DNA from: Nocardioides szechwanensis
Lineage (GTDB): Bacteria > Actinomycetota > Actinomycetes > Propionibacteriales > Nocardioidaceae
Direction: 5' to 3'
Length of the DNA stretch: 64,000 nucleotides
NCBI RefSeq assembly: GCF_900103935.1
Contig: NZ_FNIC01000001.1
Location: 443,203-507,202, forward strand
Part shown: one piece after another, positions 52,777-60,980 of the stretch
How the letters are laid out: every line of letters begins with the position of its first letter
Position numbering within the stretch: the first letter of the stretch is position 1
Notes under the pieces: model-generated
What the model saw: the letters and a program-made list of their open reading frames with translations, nothing else
Database searches by the model: none
What the model was told of the DNA's origin: nothing
Position numbers and translations under genes: made by a program

Positions 52777-54015
52777 CTACTGGAGGGCCATCCTCGGCTC
52801 GCCGTTGACCAGGCCGATTCCGGAGATCGTGCAGCGGCCGCCGCGGGTGGTGCCGCCGTTGTAGGCCTGGCGGACGCAGGAGCGGGTGGCGAGCTGGGCC
52901 CAGTAGTTGGGGTGCAGCGACTCCTGCACGTAGTAGGGGCTGTTGGAACAGCAGGTGGAGACGGTGCGGATCTGGTTGATCCACTCGGTCTGGTCGACCG
53001 CTCCGGGCGACTGCCAGCTGGCGATGCCACGCTCCTCGTAGAGGCCCACGGTGTTCTCGCAGAGGCGGCGGCCGTTGAACGCCGTGGCGAGGTCGAGCAC
53101 CTTGGCGTTGGGCAGCCCCGAGGCGGCGATCGCGCCGGTCACCGTGGCGTTGATCGTGGGCAGCGCGTAGTCGTTGGCCCAGTCGGCGTCGCCGTTCCAG
53201 AAGCCGCAGCCACCGGTGCTCTGGCGGGTGTAGCCGCTCTGGGAGTAGCGGATGCCGCTGCCGCGGGGGATCGGCGACGGGTAGGTCTGGACCATCAGGG
53301 TCCAGGAGGTGTCGGAGTAGCCGGCGTTGCGCATGGCCGTCTGGACGTTGCGGAAGGCGCCGGCGATGCGCGCCTTCACCGCCGCGATGTTGGCGGAGGT
53401 GAAGTTGGTGGTGACCGAGCTGTCGTCGCGGCAGTAGTCCTTGGCCCACGACGGCGAGTAGAGGAAGTCGACGACGCACGACTGCACGATCGAGGCGAAG
53501 TTGAAGTCGTTGCCCCCGATGGACAGCACCACCATCCTGACGTTGTGGCTCGCGGCGAACTGCTGGAGCGCGTTTGCCTGCCCGATCTTGCCGGCCCCGT
53601 TGTCGAAGAAGTCGATGCCAGGCTTGAAGTTGTCGCCGTCGCTGGTGGCGGTCGTGGCGCCGGAGCAGGCCAGGTTGAGCCCGTTGACGCCGCCGCCGAT
53701 GTAGGCCTCGCTCGACTTGCTGCGGTGACAGCGGTTGATCGCCTCGCCAGTGCCGCTCGCGTTGTCGTAGTACGCCGTGGCGCCCAGCGCGTCGGCGCGG
53801 GCGGACGAGGCGTTGGAGCTGCCGGCCCAGCGGCCGGCCTCGCCGCTGATGTAGGAGTCGCCGAGGGTGACGACCCACGGGGCGCCGACACCGGGGCCGT
53901 CGGCGCGCGCGGGCGAGGTGGTCGCCGGCACGGCCAGCAGGGCGACGAGGAGGGCTCCGAGGAGCGCGAGACACACACGGGGGGACAGGCGTGCAGCCTG
54001 GAGGGGGAGGGTCAC
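52777..54015 (-). CDS. Secreted SGNH/GDSL-type hydrolase
   Basis: A 412-residue exported esterase or lipase. A signal peptide of about 38 residues ends near SPARADG. Block I is VVTLGDSYISGEAGRW with the catalytic Ser, block III is VVLSIGGNDFNF, and block V is ESLHPNYWAQ with the catalytic His and preceding residues. At least six Cys in the mature part, including TVSTCCSNSPYY, indicate disulfide bonds as in Streptomyces SGNH lipases. GTG 54015 is 6 nt after TACGTT (54027-54022), leaderless. It probably cleaves esters outside the cell. Confidence 0.9.
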   Translation of the reverse strand: MTLPLQAARLSPRVCLALLGALLVALLAVPATTSPARADGPGVGAPWVVTLGDSYISGEAGRWAGSSNASSARADALGATAYYDNASGTGEAINRCHRSKSSEAYIGGGVNGLNLACSGATTATSDGDNFKPGIDFFDNGAGKIGQANALQQFAASHNVRMVVLSIGGNDFNFASIVQSCVVDFLYSPSWAKDYCRDDSSVTTNFTSANIAAVKARIAGAFRNVQTAMRNAGYSDTSWTLMVQTYPSPIPRGSGIRYSQSGYTRQSTGGCGFWNGDADWANDYALPTINATVTGAIAASGLPNAKVLDLATAFNGRRLCENTVGLYEERGIASWQSPGAVDQTEWINQIRTVSTCCSNSPYYVQESLHPNYWAQLATRSCVRQAYNGGTTRGGRCTISGIGLVNGEPRMALQ

Positions 54016-54086
54016 CCGCTGAACGTAGTGACGGCCGTCACGACCGGCAAGGGGGAAGTCCCTTGCCGGTCGTGCCGGCGCAGCGG

Positions 54087-54657
54087 TCAGCGGTAGGTGA
54101 CGACCCGCACGGGGAAGCCGCTGATCGCGGCCTGGGCGCCGCCGCTGAAGTTGCACAGCACGGCGTCGTCCACGATGTTCACCGCGCTCACCCGGACGCC
54201 GTACCAGAAGACGCCGTCCTGCATGTCCGCCAAGACCGAGAACACGACGGCGTCGCCGACGGCAGCGCCACCGATGTTGACGGGGATGTTCCGGCAGGTG
54301 CCGTTGGCGACATAGCCGGCAGGGACGGCGACGTCGCCCGTGACGTCGGCTGCCGTGACCACAGCCAAGATCAAGGACGGCCAAGCGAGCTCCAGGACAA
54401 CTCGGTCGACGGCGGCGAGATCGTCAACGACTCTCTGACCGCCACCGAGATCGCCGACAACGCCATCGGAGCCGGCGAGCTCGCCGACAGCTCCGAGGCC
54501 GCGGCCAACGTGGTCAACAACAGCCTCACGCTCTCGAACATCGCGGGCACGGCGGCGTACGAGACGCCGGTGCTGGTCGCGATGACCAGGGCGAGGAGCG
54601 AGCAGACGTTGGCGAAGGTGAGATACCGGCGCACCGACTGGGGCAGGGGCGGGTCAT
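54087..54657 (-). pseudogene. Broken secreted repeat-protein gene with inverted internal segment
   Basis: On the minus strand the 5' part (from GTG 54634, or an ATG at 54657 with a 1-nt shift) encodes a signal peptide beginning RRYLTFANVCSLLALVIA, ending SYAA. The 3' part (54357 to 54087) encodes a beta-rich domain, TAADVTGDVAVPAGYVANGT through FPVRVVTYR. Between them, 54358-54547 makes no sense on the minus strand, but on the plus strand it encodes the missing repeat region: TTAKIKDGQ, then ELQDNSVDGGEIVNDSLT and further NSLT/IADN-type repeats. Flipping this segment at the flanking GCCGTG/CACGGC joins all three parts in frame, except for one single-base deletion near 54383. Current state: non-functional or switched off. 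Confidence 0.75.
54358..54547. other. Inverted 190-bp segment flanked by 6-bp inverted repeats
   Basis: GCCGTG at 54352-54357 and CACGGC at 54548-54553 bound the segment as inverted repeats, extended outward by two more matching bases after one mismatch. The coding strand inside is opposite to that of the surrounding gene. No invertase gene is nearby. Confidence 0.75.
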
Positions 54658-54728
54658 GAGGGTTCTTTCCGGAGGGCTGGAGCGATCCTCGGAGTGTCCC
54701 GCTCCGGCTCGCCTCGCGGAAGAGCCGC

Positions 54729-55394
54729 TCAGCCGAACGGCAGGGGCTCCGCGGCCAGGCTGACGGCCTTGGCGCGGGCGGCGGTGAGCCGGCGGCGGTG
54801 GTGCTGGCGGCACAGGACCTCGTAGGACACCTCGGCCGGCTCGCCCGCGCGCGCGTCCTCGGGCTGGTCGACGTCGCCGACCACGATCACCTCGCCCTCG
54901 ACCACCATGACGCCGTCCTCGGTGCGGGCGTTGTGGGTGGCGCGCTTGCCGCACCAGCAGAGCGTCTCGACCTGGAGGACGTTCATCCGGTCGGCCAGCT
55001 CGACCAGCCGGGCGCTGCCCTCGAAGAGCGAGGTGCGGAAGTCGGTGAGGATGCCGAAGGCGAAGACGTCGATCTGGAGCTCGTCGACGACCTTCGCCAG
55101 CTCGTCGACCTGCTCGCGCGTGTAGAACTGGGCCTCGTCGCAGATCAGGTAGTCGATCCGGGCGCCCTGGGTCAGCGAGTCGACGACGTAGCGCCAGAAG
55201 TCGAAGCCGGTCGCCACCTCGATCGCGTCGTGGGTGAGCCCCAGCCGGCTGGAGAGAGTGGCCGAGCCGGCCCGGTCGAGGGTCGTGAAGATCCGGCCCT
55301 GGCGGCCCCGGACCGCGTGGTTGTGGTTGGTCTGGAGGGCCAGGGTGCTCTTGCCGGAGTCCATGGTCCCCGTGAAGAAGTGCAGTTCAGCCAC
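54729..55394 (-). CDS. tdk: Thymidine kinase
   Basis: A 221-residue type II thymidine kinase of the salvage pathway. The P-loop is FFTGTMDSGKSTLALQ, the Walker B/catalytic region is YLICDEAQFY with the catalytic Glu, and the lasso and zinc region has Cys in LCWCGKRATHNAR and CRQHHRRR. GTG 55394 is selected because CAGGAT lies 7 nt upstream (leaderless) and the protein begins with the standard ELHFFTG; an ATG at 55403 is the alternative. It is divergent from phoD and downstream of nothing on its strand. Confidence 0.93.
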   Translation of the reverse strand: MAELHFFTGTMDSGKSTLALQTNHNHAVRGRQGRIFTTLDRAGSATLSSRLGLTHDAIEVATGFDFWRYVVDSLTQGARIDYLICDEAQFYTREQVDELAKVVDELQIDVFAFGILTDFRTSLFEGSARLVELADRMNVLQVETLCWCGKRATHNARTEDGVMVVEGEVIVVGDVDQPEDARAGEPAEVSYEVLCRQHHRRRLTAARAKAVSLAAEPLPFG

Positions 55395-55499
55395 GCGGCG
55401 CATCCTGTCACGAGCCGGCCCTCGGCGACGCAGCGGTGAACACCGGGTGACACCTCGCGGCCGGGCGTCACGCAGCGTGCCGCCGGTCGTTGAGGCTGC

Positions 55500-57176
55500 G
55501 TGACCACTCTCGACCGCCGTACCGTCCTGGCCACCGGCACCGCCGGTGTCACCGCCGCCGTCGTGTCCGCCCCGGCCCTCCCGGGAGCCGCCTCCGCCTC
55601 CCCGGGCTCCCGCGCCGCGCGGGTCTTCGCGCACGGCGTCGCCTCCGGAGACCCGCTGCCGCACGCGGTGGTGATCTGGACCCGGGTCACGCCGACCAGC
55701 GCCAGCCGTCCCGGCTCCGGCAAGGGTCCGCAGGTGGCGGTGCGGTGGGAGGTCGCGAAGGACGCGCGGTTCGACAACGTCGTACGCCGGGGCGTCTTCC
55801 GCACCGGTCCGGGCCGCGACCACACGGTGAAGGTCGACGTCGGGGGACTCGCCCCAGCCACCTGGTACCACTACCGCTTCGTCCTCGACCGCAGCGACGG
55901 ACCGGTGAAGAGCCGGGTTGGCCGCACTCGGACGGCGCCAGCGGCCGACTCGCATCCCGAGCGCCTGCGGCTCGGGTTCGCCTCCTGCTCCAACCTCCCC
56001 GAGGGCTTCTTCGCCGCCTACCGCGGGCTGGCCGCGCGCGACGACCTCCACGCGATCGTCCATCTCGGCGACTACCTCTACGAGTCGGGGACCAAGAAGG
56101 TGCGGGCTCACAAGCCCGACCACGAGATCGTCAGCCTGGCCGACTACCGCCAGCGGCACGCCCAGTACAAGACCGACCCGCACCTGCAGGACGCCCACGC
56201 CAAGTTCCCCTGGATCGTGACGTGGGACGACCACGAGGTCACCAACGACGCCTACCGCAACGGCGCCGAGAACCACACCGGGGGCACCGGAGAGGGCGGC
56301 GAGGGCAGCTATGCCCGGCGGCGCGCTCGCGCGCACCGGGCGTACGACGAGTGGATGCCCGCGCGCCTCGACGGCACCGCGGCGCTGGGTGACGGGACCC
56401 GGCTCTACCGGCGCCTGAGGTTCGGGCGGCTGGCCGAGCTGAGCATGCTCGACCTGCGCAGCTACCGCGACCGGCAGGTCGAGACCCCCGGTCTGGACTC
56501 CTCGGTCGACGACCCCGACCGGACCATCACCGGCAAGGAGCAGCTGCGCTGGCTGACCGACGGCCTCGACAACGACCGCGCGCAGTGGAAGCTGATCGGC
56601 AACTCGGTGATGTTCGCGCCGCTCAAGGTGGCCGCTCTGCCCGGTGACGTGGTCGCCGCCATCAACACGCTCTCGCCACTGCTGCCGCAGGACGGCGCCT
56701 ACGCCAACCCCGACCAGTGGGACGGCTACACCGCCGACCGTCGTACCGTCCTCGACCACCTCCAGGCCCAGGAGGTCAGCGACACGGTGTTCCTCACCGG
56801 CGACATCCACTCCGCCTGGGCGATCGACGTCCCTGTCGACGCCGGCACCTACCCCGTCAGCGGGACCGCGGCGGTGGAGTTCGTGTGCACCTCGGTGACC
56901 TCCGACAACCTCAAGGACGTGCTCGGCACGCCGCCACGCGCGGCGCCCAACCTGGCGGCAGAGCAGGCGATCCTCGCGGCCAACCAGCACATCAAGTACC
57001 TCAACTTCGACGACCACGGCTTCTGCGTCCTCGACGTCACCGCCGAGCGCACCCAGTGCGACTGGTTCATCATCGGGTCCCGGACCGACCGCCGGGCCCC
57101 GGTCACCTGGACCAAGTCGTTCGTGACGCAGAGCGGCTCGAGCACCGTGCAGGAGGTCGCCGCGCCGGTCCGGTGA
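55500..57176 (+). CDS. phoD: Alkaline phosphatase D family protein
   Basis: A 558-residue secreted phosphatase/phosphodiesterase. A twin-arginine signal begins TTLDRRTVLATGTAG and ends near ASASPG. The PhoD N-terminal beta domain (about 35-150) is followed by the metallophosphatase domain with FASCSN, VHLGDYLYE, VTWDDHEVTNDAYRNGAEN and FLTGDIHSAWA, the Ca/Fe-binding motifs. It would release phosphate from diesters or monoesters outside the cell. GTG 55500 begins directly at the Tat signal. A Pho box was not found in the short gap to tdk. Confidence 0.92.
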   Translation: MTTLDRRTVLATGTAGVTAAVVSAPALPGAASASPGSRAARVFAHGVASGDPLPHAVVIWTRVTPTSASRPGSGKGPQVAVRWEVAKDARFDNVVRRGVFRTGPGRDHTVKVDVGGLAPATWYHYRFVLDRSDGPVKSRVGRTRTAPAADSHPERLRLGFASCSNLPEGFFAAYRGLAARDDLHAIVHLGDYLYESGTKKVRAHKPDHEIVSLADYRQRHAQYKTDPHLQDAHAKFPWIVTWDDHEVTNDAYRNGAENHTGGTGEGGEGSYARRRARAHRAYDEWMPARLDGTAALGDGTRLYRRLRFGRLAELSMLDLRSYRDRQVETPGLDSSVDDPDRTITGKEQLRWLTDGLDNDRAQWKLIGNSVMFAPLKVAALPGDVVAAINTLSPLLPQDGAYANPDQWDGYTADRRTVLDHLQAQEVSDTVFLTGDIHSAWAIDVPVDAGTYPVSGTAAVEFVCTSVTSDNLKDVLGTPPRAAPNLAAEQAILAANQHIKYLNFDDHGFCVLDVTAERTQCDWFIIGSRTDRRAPVTWTKSFVTQSGSSTVQEVAAPVR

Positions 57177-57190
57177 GGCAGGATGCGGGC

Positions 57191-58009
57191 GTGACCGGTC
57201 CGCTGATCTCCGTCTCCGAGCTCCAGTCGCTGCTCCAGGCCGGCTCGGGCTCCGTGACCCTGCTCGACGTCCGCTACCGGCTCGGTGGCCCCGCTGGGGC
57301 GGGGGAGTACGACGCCGGGCACCTGCCCGGTGCGGCGTACGTCGACCTCGACACCGACCTGGCGTCCCCACCGGGTGCGGGCGGTCGGCACCCGCTGCCC
57401 GACCCGGCCGTCTTCGAGGCCGCGATGCGGCGGTCCGGAGTACGCAACGACCGGCCGGTCGTCGTCTACGACGACTGGTCCGCCCACGCGGCCGGCCGTG
57501 CCTGGTGGCTGCTGCGGTTTCACGGACACGGCGACGTGCGGGTGCTCGACGGAGGACTGGCGGCGTGGGTCGCCGACGGCGGCGAGGTTGCGACCGGCCA
57601 CGTGAGCCCCGAGCCGGGTGACTTCACGGTCAGCGCCGAGCCCGGGATGCCGATGGTCGAGGCCGACAGGGTGCTCGCCGTCGACGTGCTGCTCGACGCC
57701 CGCGCCGCCGAGCGCTACCGCGGCGAGGTCGAGCCGATCGACCCGGTCGCGGGTCACATCCCCGGTGCGGTCAACGTGCCGACCGCGCGCAACCTGTCGG
57801 ACGACGGGCGCTTCCGATCGGCGGACGAGCTCCGCGCGACGTACGCCGAGGTGGGCGCCGTGCCGGGTGCCGACGTAGCGGCGTACTGCGGCTCGGGCGT
57901 CACCGCCGCCCACGACGTGCTCGCGATGGAGGTCGCCGGGATCTCCGCCGCGCTGTACCCGGGCAGCTGGAGCGGGTGGATCACCGACCCCGACCGTCCG
58001 GTCGCGTGA
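57191..58009 (+). CDS. Sulfurtransferase (two-domain rhodanese)
   Basis: A 272-residue protein with two rhodanese domains. The N-terminal domain (about 1-140) has LLDVRYRLGGP and YDAGHLPGAAYVDLD and lacks a Cys in the catalytic loop (VVVYDDWSAHAA). The C-terminal domain carries the active Cys233 in AYCGSGVTAAHD. It resembles thiosulfate or 3-mercaptopyruvate sulfurtransferases. GTG 57191 is 6 nt after CAGGAT. A 7-bp stem with a 2-nt loop (58005-58020) covers its stop codon. Confidence 0.9.
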   Translation: MTGPLISVSELQSLLQAGSGSVTLLDVRYRLGGPAGAGEYDAGHLPGAAYVDLDTDLASPPGAGGRHPLPDPAVFEAAMRRSGVRNDRPVVVYDDWSAHAAGRAWWLLRFHGHGDVRVLDGGLAAWVADGGEVATGHVSPEPGDFTVSAEPGMPMVEADRVLAVDVLLDARAAERYRGEVEPIDPVAGHIPGAVNVPTARNLSDDGRFRSADELRATYAEVGAVPGADVAAYCGSGVTAAHDVLAMEVAGISAALYPGSWSGWITDPDRPVA

Positions 58010-58076
58010 GCGGGCTCACGGCCCGGCCACCCCTTCAGGGGAGATAGCCGCGGCCCGGTCGCGGGCACCGGGAGGC

Positions 58077-58181
58077 ATGTTCCTCTTCTTCAGCAACCGT
58101 CTGGGATGCGCCGGCTCACTGCTCGTCTCGGCGGCAGTGAGCGTCATCGTGGTTGCCATCCTCATGCTCCTGAACCGCTGA
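58077..58181 (+). CDS. Tiny single-span membrane protein (34 aa)
   Basis: Encodes 34 residues: FLFFSNRLGCAGSLLVS at the N-terminus followed by one hydrophobic helix ending MLLNR. The F-F-S-N-R-L-G-C-x-G-S-L pattern recalls small unannotated membrane proteins found across Actinobacteria. GGGAGG lies only one nt before the ATG, which is closer than ideal. It is too short for standard gene calling. It lies between the rhodanese gene and the convergent fatty acyl-CoA reductase. Confidence 0.55.
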   Translation: MFLFFSNRLGCAGSLLVSAAVSVIVVAILMLLNR

Positions 58182-58235
58182 GAGGCCGCCGTGCTCTTCC
58201 TTCTTCGTCTGCTGCTCTGGTCGGGCAGCCTGCAC

Positions 58236-60242
58236 TCACCAGTGGATGCCCTTGAAGACCCTCGCGAGCATGATCTGCTCTGACTCGCGGGTGCCGCCGG
58301 TGGCCTCCTGACCCTTGGCCGCGGCCGAGTCGGGGAACACGTGGTAGGCCATGTTGAGCACCCGGAACGCCAGCTTTGGCGCCACCGTGTGCGCGATCGC
58401 GCCGGCGTTGCCGAGCGCGGTGTTGATCTCGTGCGGCCGGTCGACCATGGCCGTGATGACCAGGTCGGCCGCCTGCGCGGGTGAGATCGTGGGGAACTTG
58501 TCGTAGAGCTTGGTGGGCGCGATCATCGGCGTCCGCACCAGGGGCATGTGGATGTTCGTGAACGTCACGCCGTCGCCGACCAGCTCGGAGGAGACGACGT
58601 TGCTCCACGAGTCGAGCGCCGACTTCGAGGCGACGTACGCCGAGAAGCGCGGCGGGTTGGTCTGCACGCCGATGGAGCTGATGTTGACCACGTGGCCGCG
58701 GTGCTGCGAGCGCATCTGTGGCACCAGCCCCATGATCAGCCGGATCGCGCCGAAGTAGTTGAGCTGCATGGTGCGCTCGAAGTCGTGGAAGCGGTCGTGC
58801 GACAGCCGCAGCGACCGTCGGATCGAGCGGCCGGCGTTGTTGATCACGAAGTCGACCGACGGCAGCTCGGTGGTCAGCTGCTCGCACAGCCGGTCGATCG
58901 CGTCGAGGTCGGACAGGTCGCAGGGGAACACGTGGGCGGTGCCGCCCCGCTGCTCGATGGCGGCGCGCGTCTCCTCGAGCTTGTCCTTGCCGCGCGCGAC
59001 CAGGACCGGGACGCCGCCGGCCTGGGCGACCTTGAGCGCCGTCACCTGCCCGATGCCCGACGAGGCGCCGGTGATCACGACGTACTTGCCGGTCAGTGCC
59101 TCGCGGATCCTGGGGTCCCGCCCGGTCGACTCGTCGAGGTGCTCCTCCCAGTAGCCCCACAGGGTGCGGGCGTAGGACTCGAGGTCGGGTACGCCGATGC
59201 CGGAGCCGGCGAGAGCCTTCTCGGTGCGGCGGGAGTCGAACGTGGCCGTGAACGAGCTGTGCCCGAGGACCTCGGCGGGGATGCCGAGCCGGCCGATCGT
59301 CTGGTCGAGCACCGCCTGCACCGGGCCCATCCGGACCAGGCCGGTGGCGATCGTCGAGGGGTGCAGCGCCCGGGGGATGAGCGACATCGGGCCGCGCGTC
59401 ACGGACCGGTCGATCGGGGTCGCGAACGTCGGCGCGCCTGCTGCCCGGCAGAACGCGTTGACCATGTCGACGACCGGCTGCGGCTCGGGGTTGACCAGGT
59501 GGAACGCCTCGCCGTCGTGCCCGGGTAGGTGCGCGAGGTGGTCCATCGCCTTGGCGACGTAGTCGACCGGTACGACGTTGGTGTCGCCGAGGTCGATGCC
59601 CACCATCGGCAGCCACGACGGCAGCCGGTCACGCATCGCCTTCATCAGCGGGAAGAAGTAGTAGGGGCCGTCGACCTTGTCCATGTCGCCGGTCTGGCTG
59701 TTGCCGACCACGATCGCGGGCCGGTAGACGCGCCATGGCACCCCCGCCTCCTCGCGCACGATCCGCTCGGACTCGTACTTCGTGCGGTGGTACGGCGACG
59801 GCAGGTGCTGCCCCTCCGCGAACATCGTCTCGTCGAACCGGCCGTGATAGTCACCCGCCGCCGCGACCGACGAGACCTGGTGGAAACACCCCGCCTTGAG
59901 CTGGTCGGCGAGCTCCACCGCGTTGCGGGTGCCACCGACGTTCATCGTCTCGTTGGTGGCGTCGTCCGCAGTCATGTCGTAGATCGCCGCGAGGTGGAAG
60001 AAGTGGTCGATCGTCCCCCCGTGCTCCTTGACCCACGCGGGGTCCACCCCGAGCGCCTGCTCCCCGAGGTCACCGACGACCGGGGTGACGCGGCCGGAAC
60101 CCCACTTGGTGAGCAGTGCCTCCATGCGACTCATCGACCCCTCACGCACGAGCACGAAGATGTCGCCCTCACGGTGGTCGGCGAGCTCCTGGACGAGGTG
60201 GCGGCCGATGAACCCTGTGGCGCCGGTCACGAAGTACGACAT
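58236..60242 (-). CDS. Two-domain fatty acyl-CoA reductase (FcrA/Acr1-like SDR fusion)
   Basis: A 668-residue fusion. Residues 1 to ~370 form an extended SDR of the fatty acyl reductase type: FVTGATGFIGRHLVQEL, FHLAAIYDMTA and SPYHRTKYESE (Tyr-x3-Lys). Residues ~385-650 form a classical SDR: VVITGASSGIGQVTALKVA, INNAGRSI, ISSIGVQ and SAYVASKSALD (Tyr-x3-Lys). The order matches mycobacterial Acr1/FcrA and Marinobacter-type reductases that convert fatty acyl-CoA to aldehyde and on to alcohol for wax esters. ATG 60242 is 7 nt after TAACCT (60255-60250), leaderless. No wax synthase lies in the window. Confidence 0.87.
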   Translation of the reverse strand: MSYFVTGATGFIGRHLVQELADHREGDIFVLVREGSMSRMEALLTKWGSGRVTPVVGDLGEQALGVDPAWVKEHGGTIDHFFHLAAIYDMTADDATNETMNVGGTRNAVELADQLKAGCFHQVSSVAAAGDYHGRFDETMFAEGQHLPSPYHRTKYESERIVREEAGVPWRVYRPAIVVGNSQTGDMDKVDGPYYFFPLMKAMRDRLPSWLPMVGIDLGDTNVVPVDYVAKAMDHLAHLPGHDGEAFHLVNPEPQPVVDMVNAFCRAAGAPTFATPIDRSVTRGPMSLIPRALHPSTIATGLVRMGPVQAVLDQTIGRLGIPAEVLGHSSFTATFDSRRTEKALAGSGIGVPDLESYARTLWGYWEEHLDESTGRDPRIREALTGKYVVITGASSGIGQVTALKVAQAGGVPVLVARGKDKLEETRAAIEQRGGTAHVFPCDLSDLDAIDRLCEQLTTELPSVDFVINNAGRSIRRSLRLSHDRFHDFERTMQLNYFGAIRLIMGLVPQMRSQHRGHVVNISSIGVQTNPPRFSAYVASKSALDSWSNVVSSELVGDGVTFTNIHMPLVRTPMIAPTKLYDKFPTISPAQAADLVITAMVDRPHEINTALGNAGAIAHTVAPKLAFRVLNMAYHVFPDSAAAKGQEATGGTRESEQIMLARVFKGIHW

Positions 60243-60302
60243 GCCCGGGAGGTTACTCGTTGGTCACCTGAGGCGGCAGGGGTGCGGCAGGGCTTGCTGG
60301 CC

Positions 60303-60908
60303 CTAGCAGGGCCTGAGGACTGCGACCAGGAAGCTCGAGTCCGGGAGCCACGGGCGCAGGTCCCACGTGGACAGCAACAGGTCGGGCTCCAGCCCCGCTT
60401 GGCCGGCATCGCTCAGAAACTCGGAGAACTCGTAGTCGCGGCCGACACCGAAGCCGATCACGACGCGCCCCTCTTCGTGAACGTGTCCTCGCAACCGCCG
60501 CAGCACCTCGGCGCGGGTGCTCGGCGCCAGGAACGTCATCACGTTCCCGGCACACACGATGGCGTCGAAGGGCTCAGGGATCCCGTGGGCACCCAGGTCC
60601 AGCTCCGCCAGGTCTTCGACGATCCAACGCGGACCGGGATGGTCCTCGGCGGCCGCCGCGATCAGCACCGGGTCGACGTCGACCCCGACCACGTCGTGCC
60701 CGAGCCGGGCCAGCTCGGCACCGACGCGACCAGGGCCGCAGCCCGCATCGAGGATGCGCGACCCACGACCCACCATCGCGTCGACCAGGCGCGCCTCGCC
60801 GGCCAGGTCCTTGCCGGCTGCCGCCATCGAACGAAACCGCTCGACGTACCAGGACGAGTGGTCCGGGTCCTCCGCCACCCGCTGCATCCACGCACTCTGC
60901 TCGACCAT
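60303..60908 (-). CDS. Class I SAM-dependent methyltransferase
   Basis: A 201-residue enzyme. RILDAGCGPGRVGAELARLG is motif I, VVGVDVDPVLIAAA motif II, FDAIVCAGNVMTF the post-motif and VHEEGRVVIGFGVGRDYEF motif III. The substrate is not identifiable. ATG 60908 is 6 nt after CACAAT (60920-60915). It is 60 bp upstream of the fatty acyl-CoA reductase on the same strand, but that gene appears to have its own promoter. Confidence 0.87.
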   Translation of the reverse strand: MVEQSAWMQRVAEDPDHSSWYVERFRSMAAAGKDLAGEARLVDAMVGRGSRILDAGCGPGRVGAELARLGHDVVGVDVDPVLIAAAAEDHPGPRWIVEDLAELDLGAHGIPEPFDAIVCAGNVMTFLAPSTRAEVLRRLRGHVHEEGRVVIGFGVGRDYEFSEFLSDAGQAGLEPDLLLSTWDLRPWLPDSSFLVAVLRPC

Positions 60909-60980
60909 GTCTGCATTGTGCCGTCACGTGTCATGCCCTCGTCGGCCGCGGTCTTCGGAGCGACGCGAGCGATCGGATGT

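Noticed and set aside
54358..54547. Functional phase-variable switch
   Set aside because: Kept only as an alternative: the flanking repeats are just 6 bp, no invertase is near, and a single-base loss inside the segment would still break the frame after flipping.
58191..58283. 30-codon frame starting GTG after the tiny membrane protein
   Set aside because: It runs into the 3' end of the fatty acyl-CoA reductase gene on the other strand and shows no protein-like pattern beyond a Leu-rich start.
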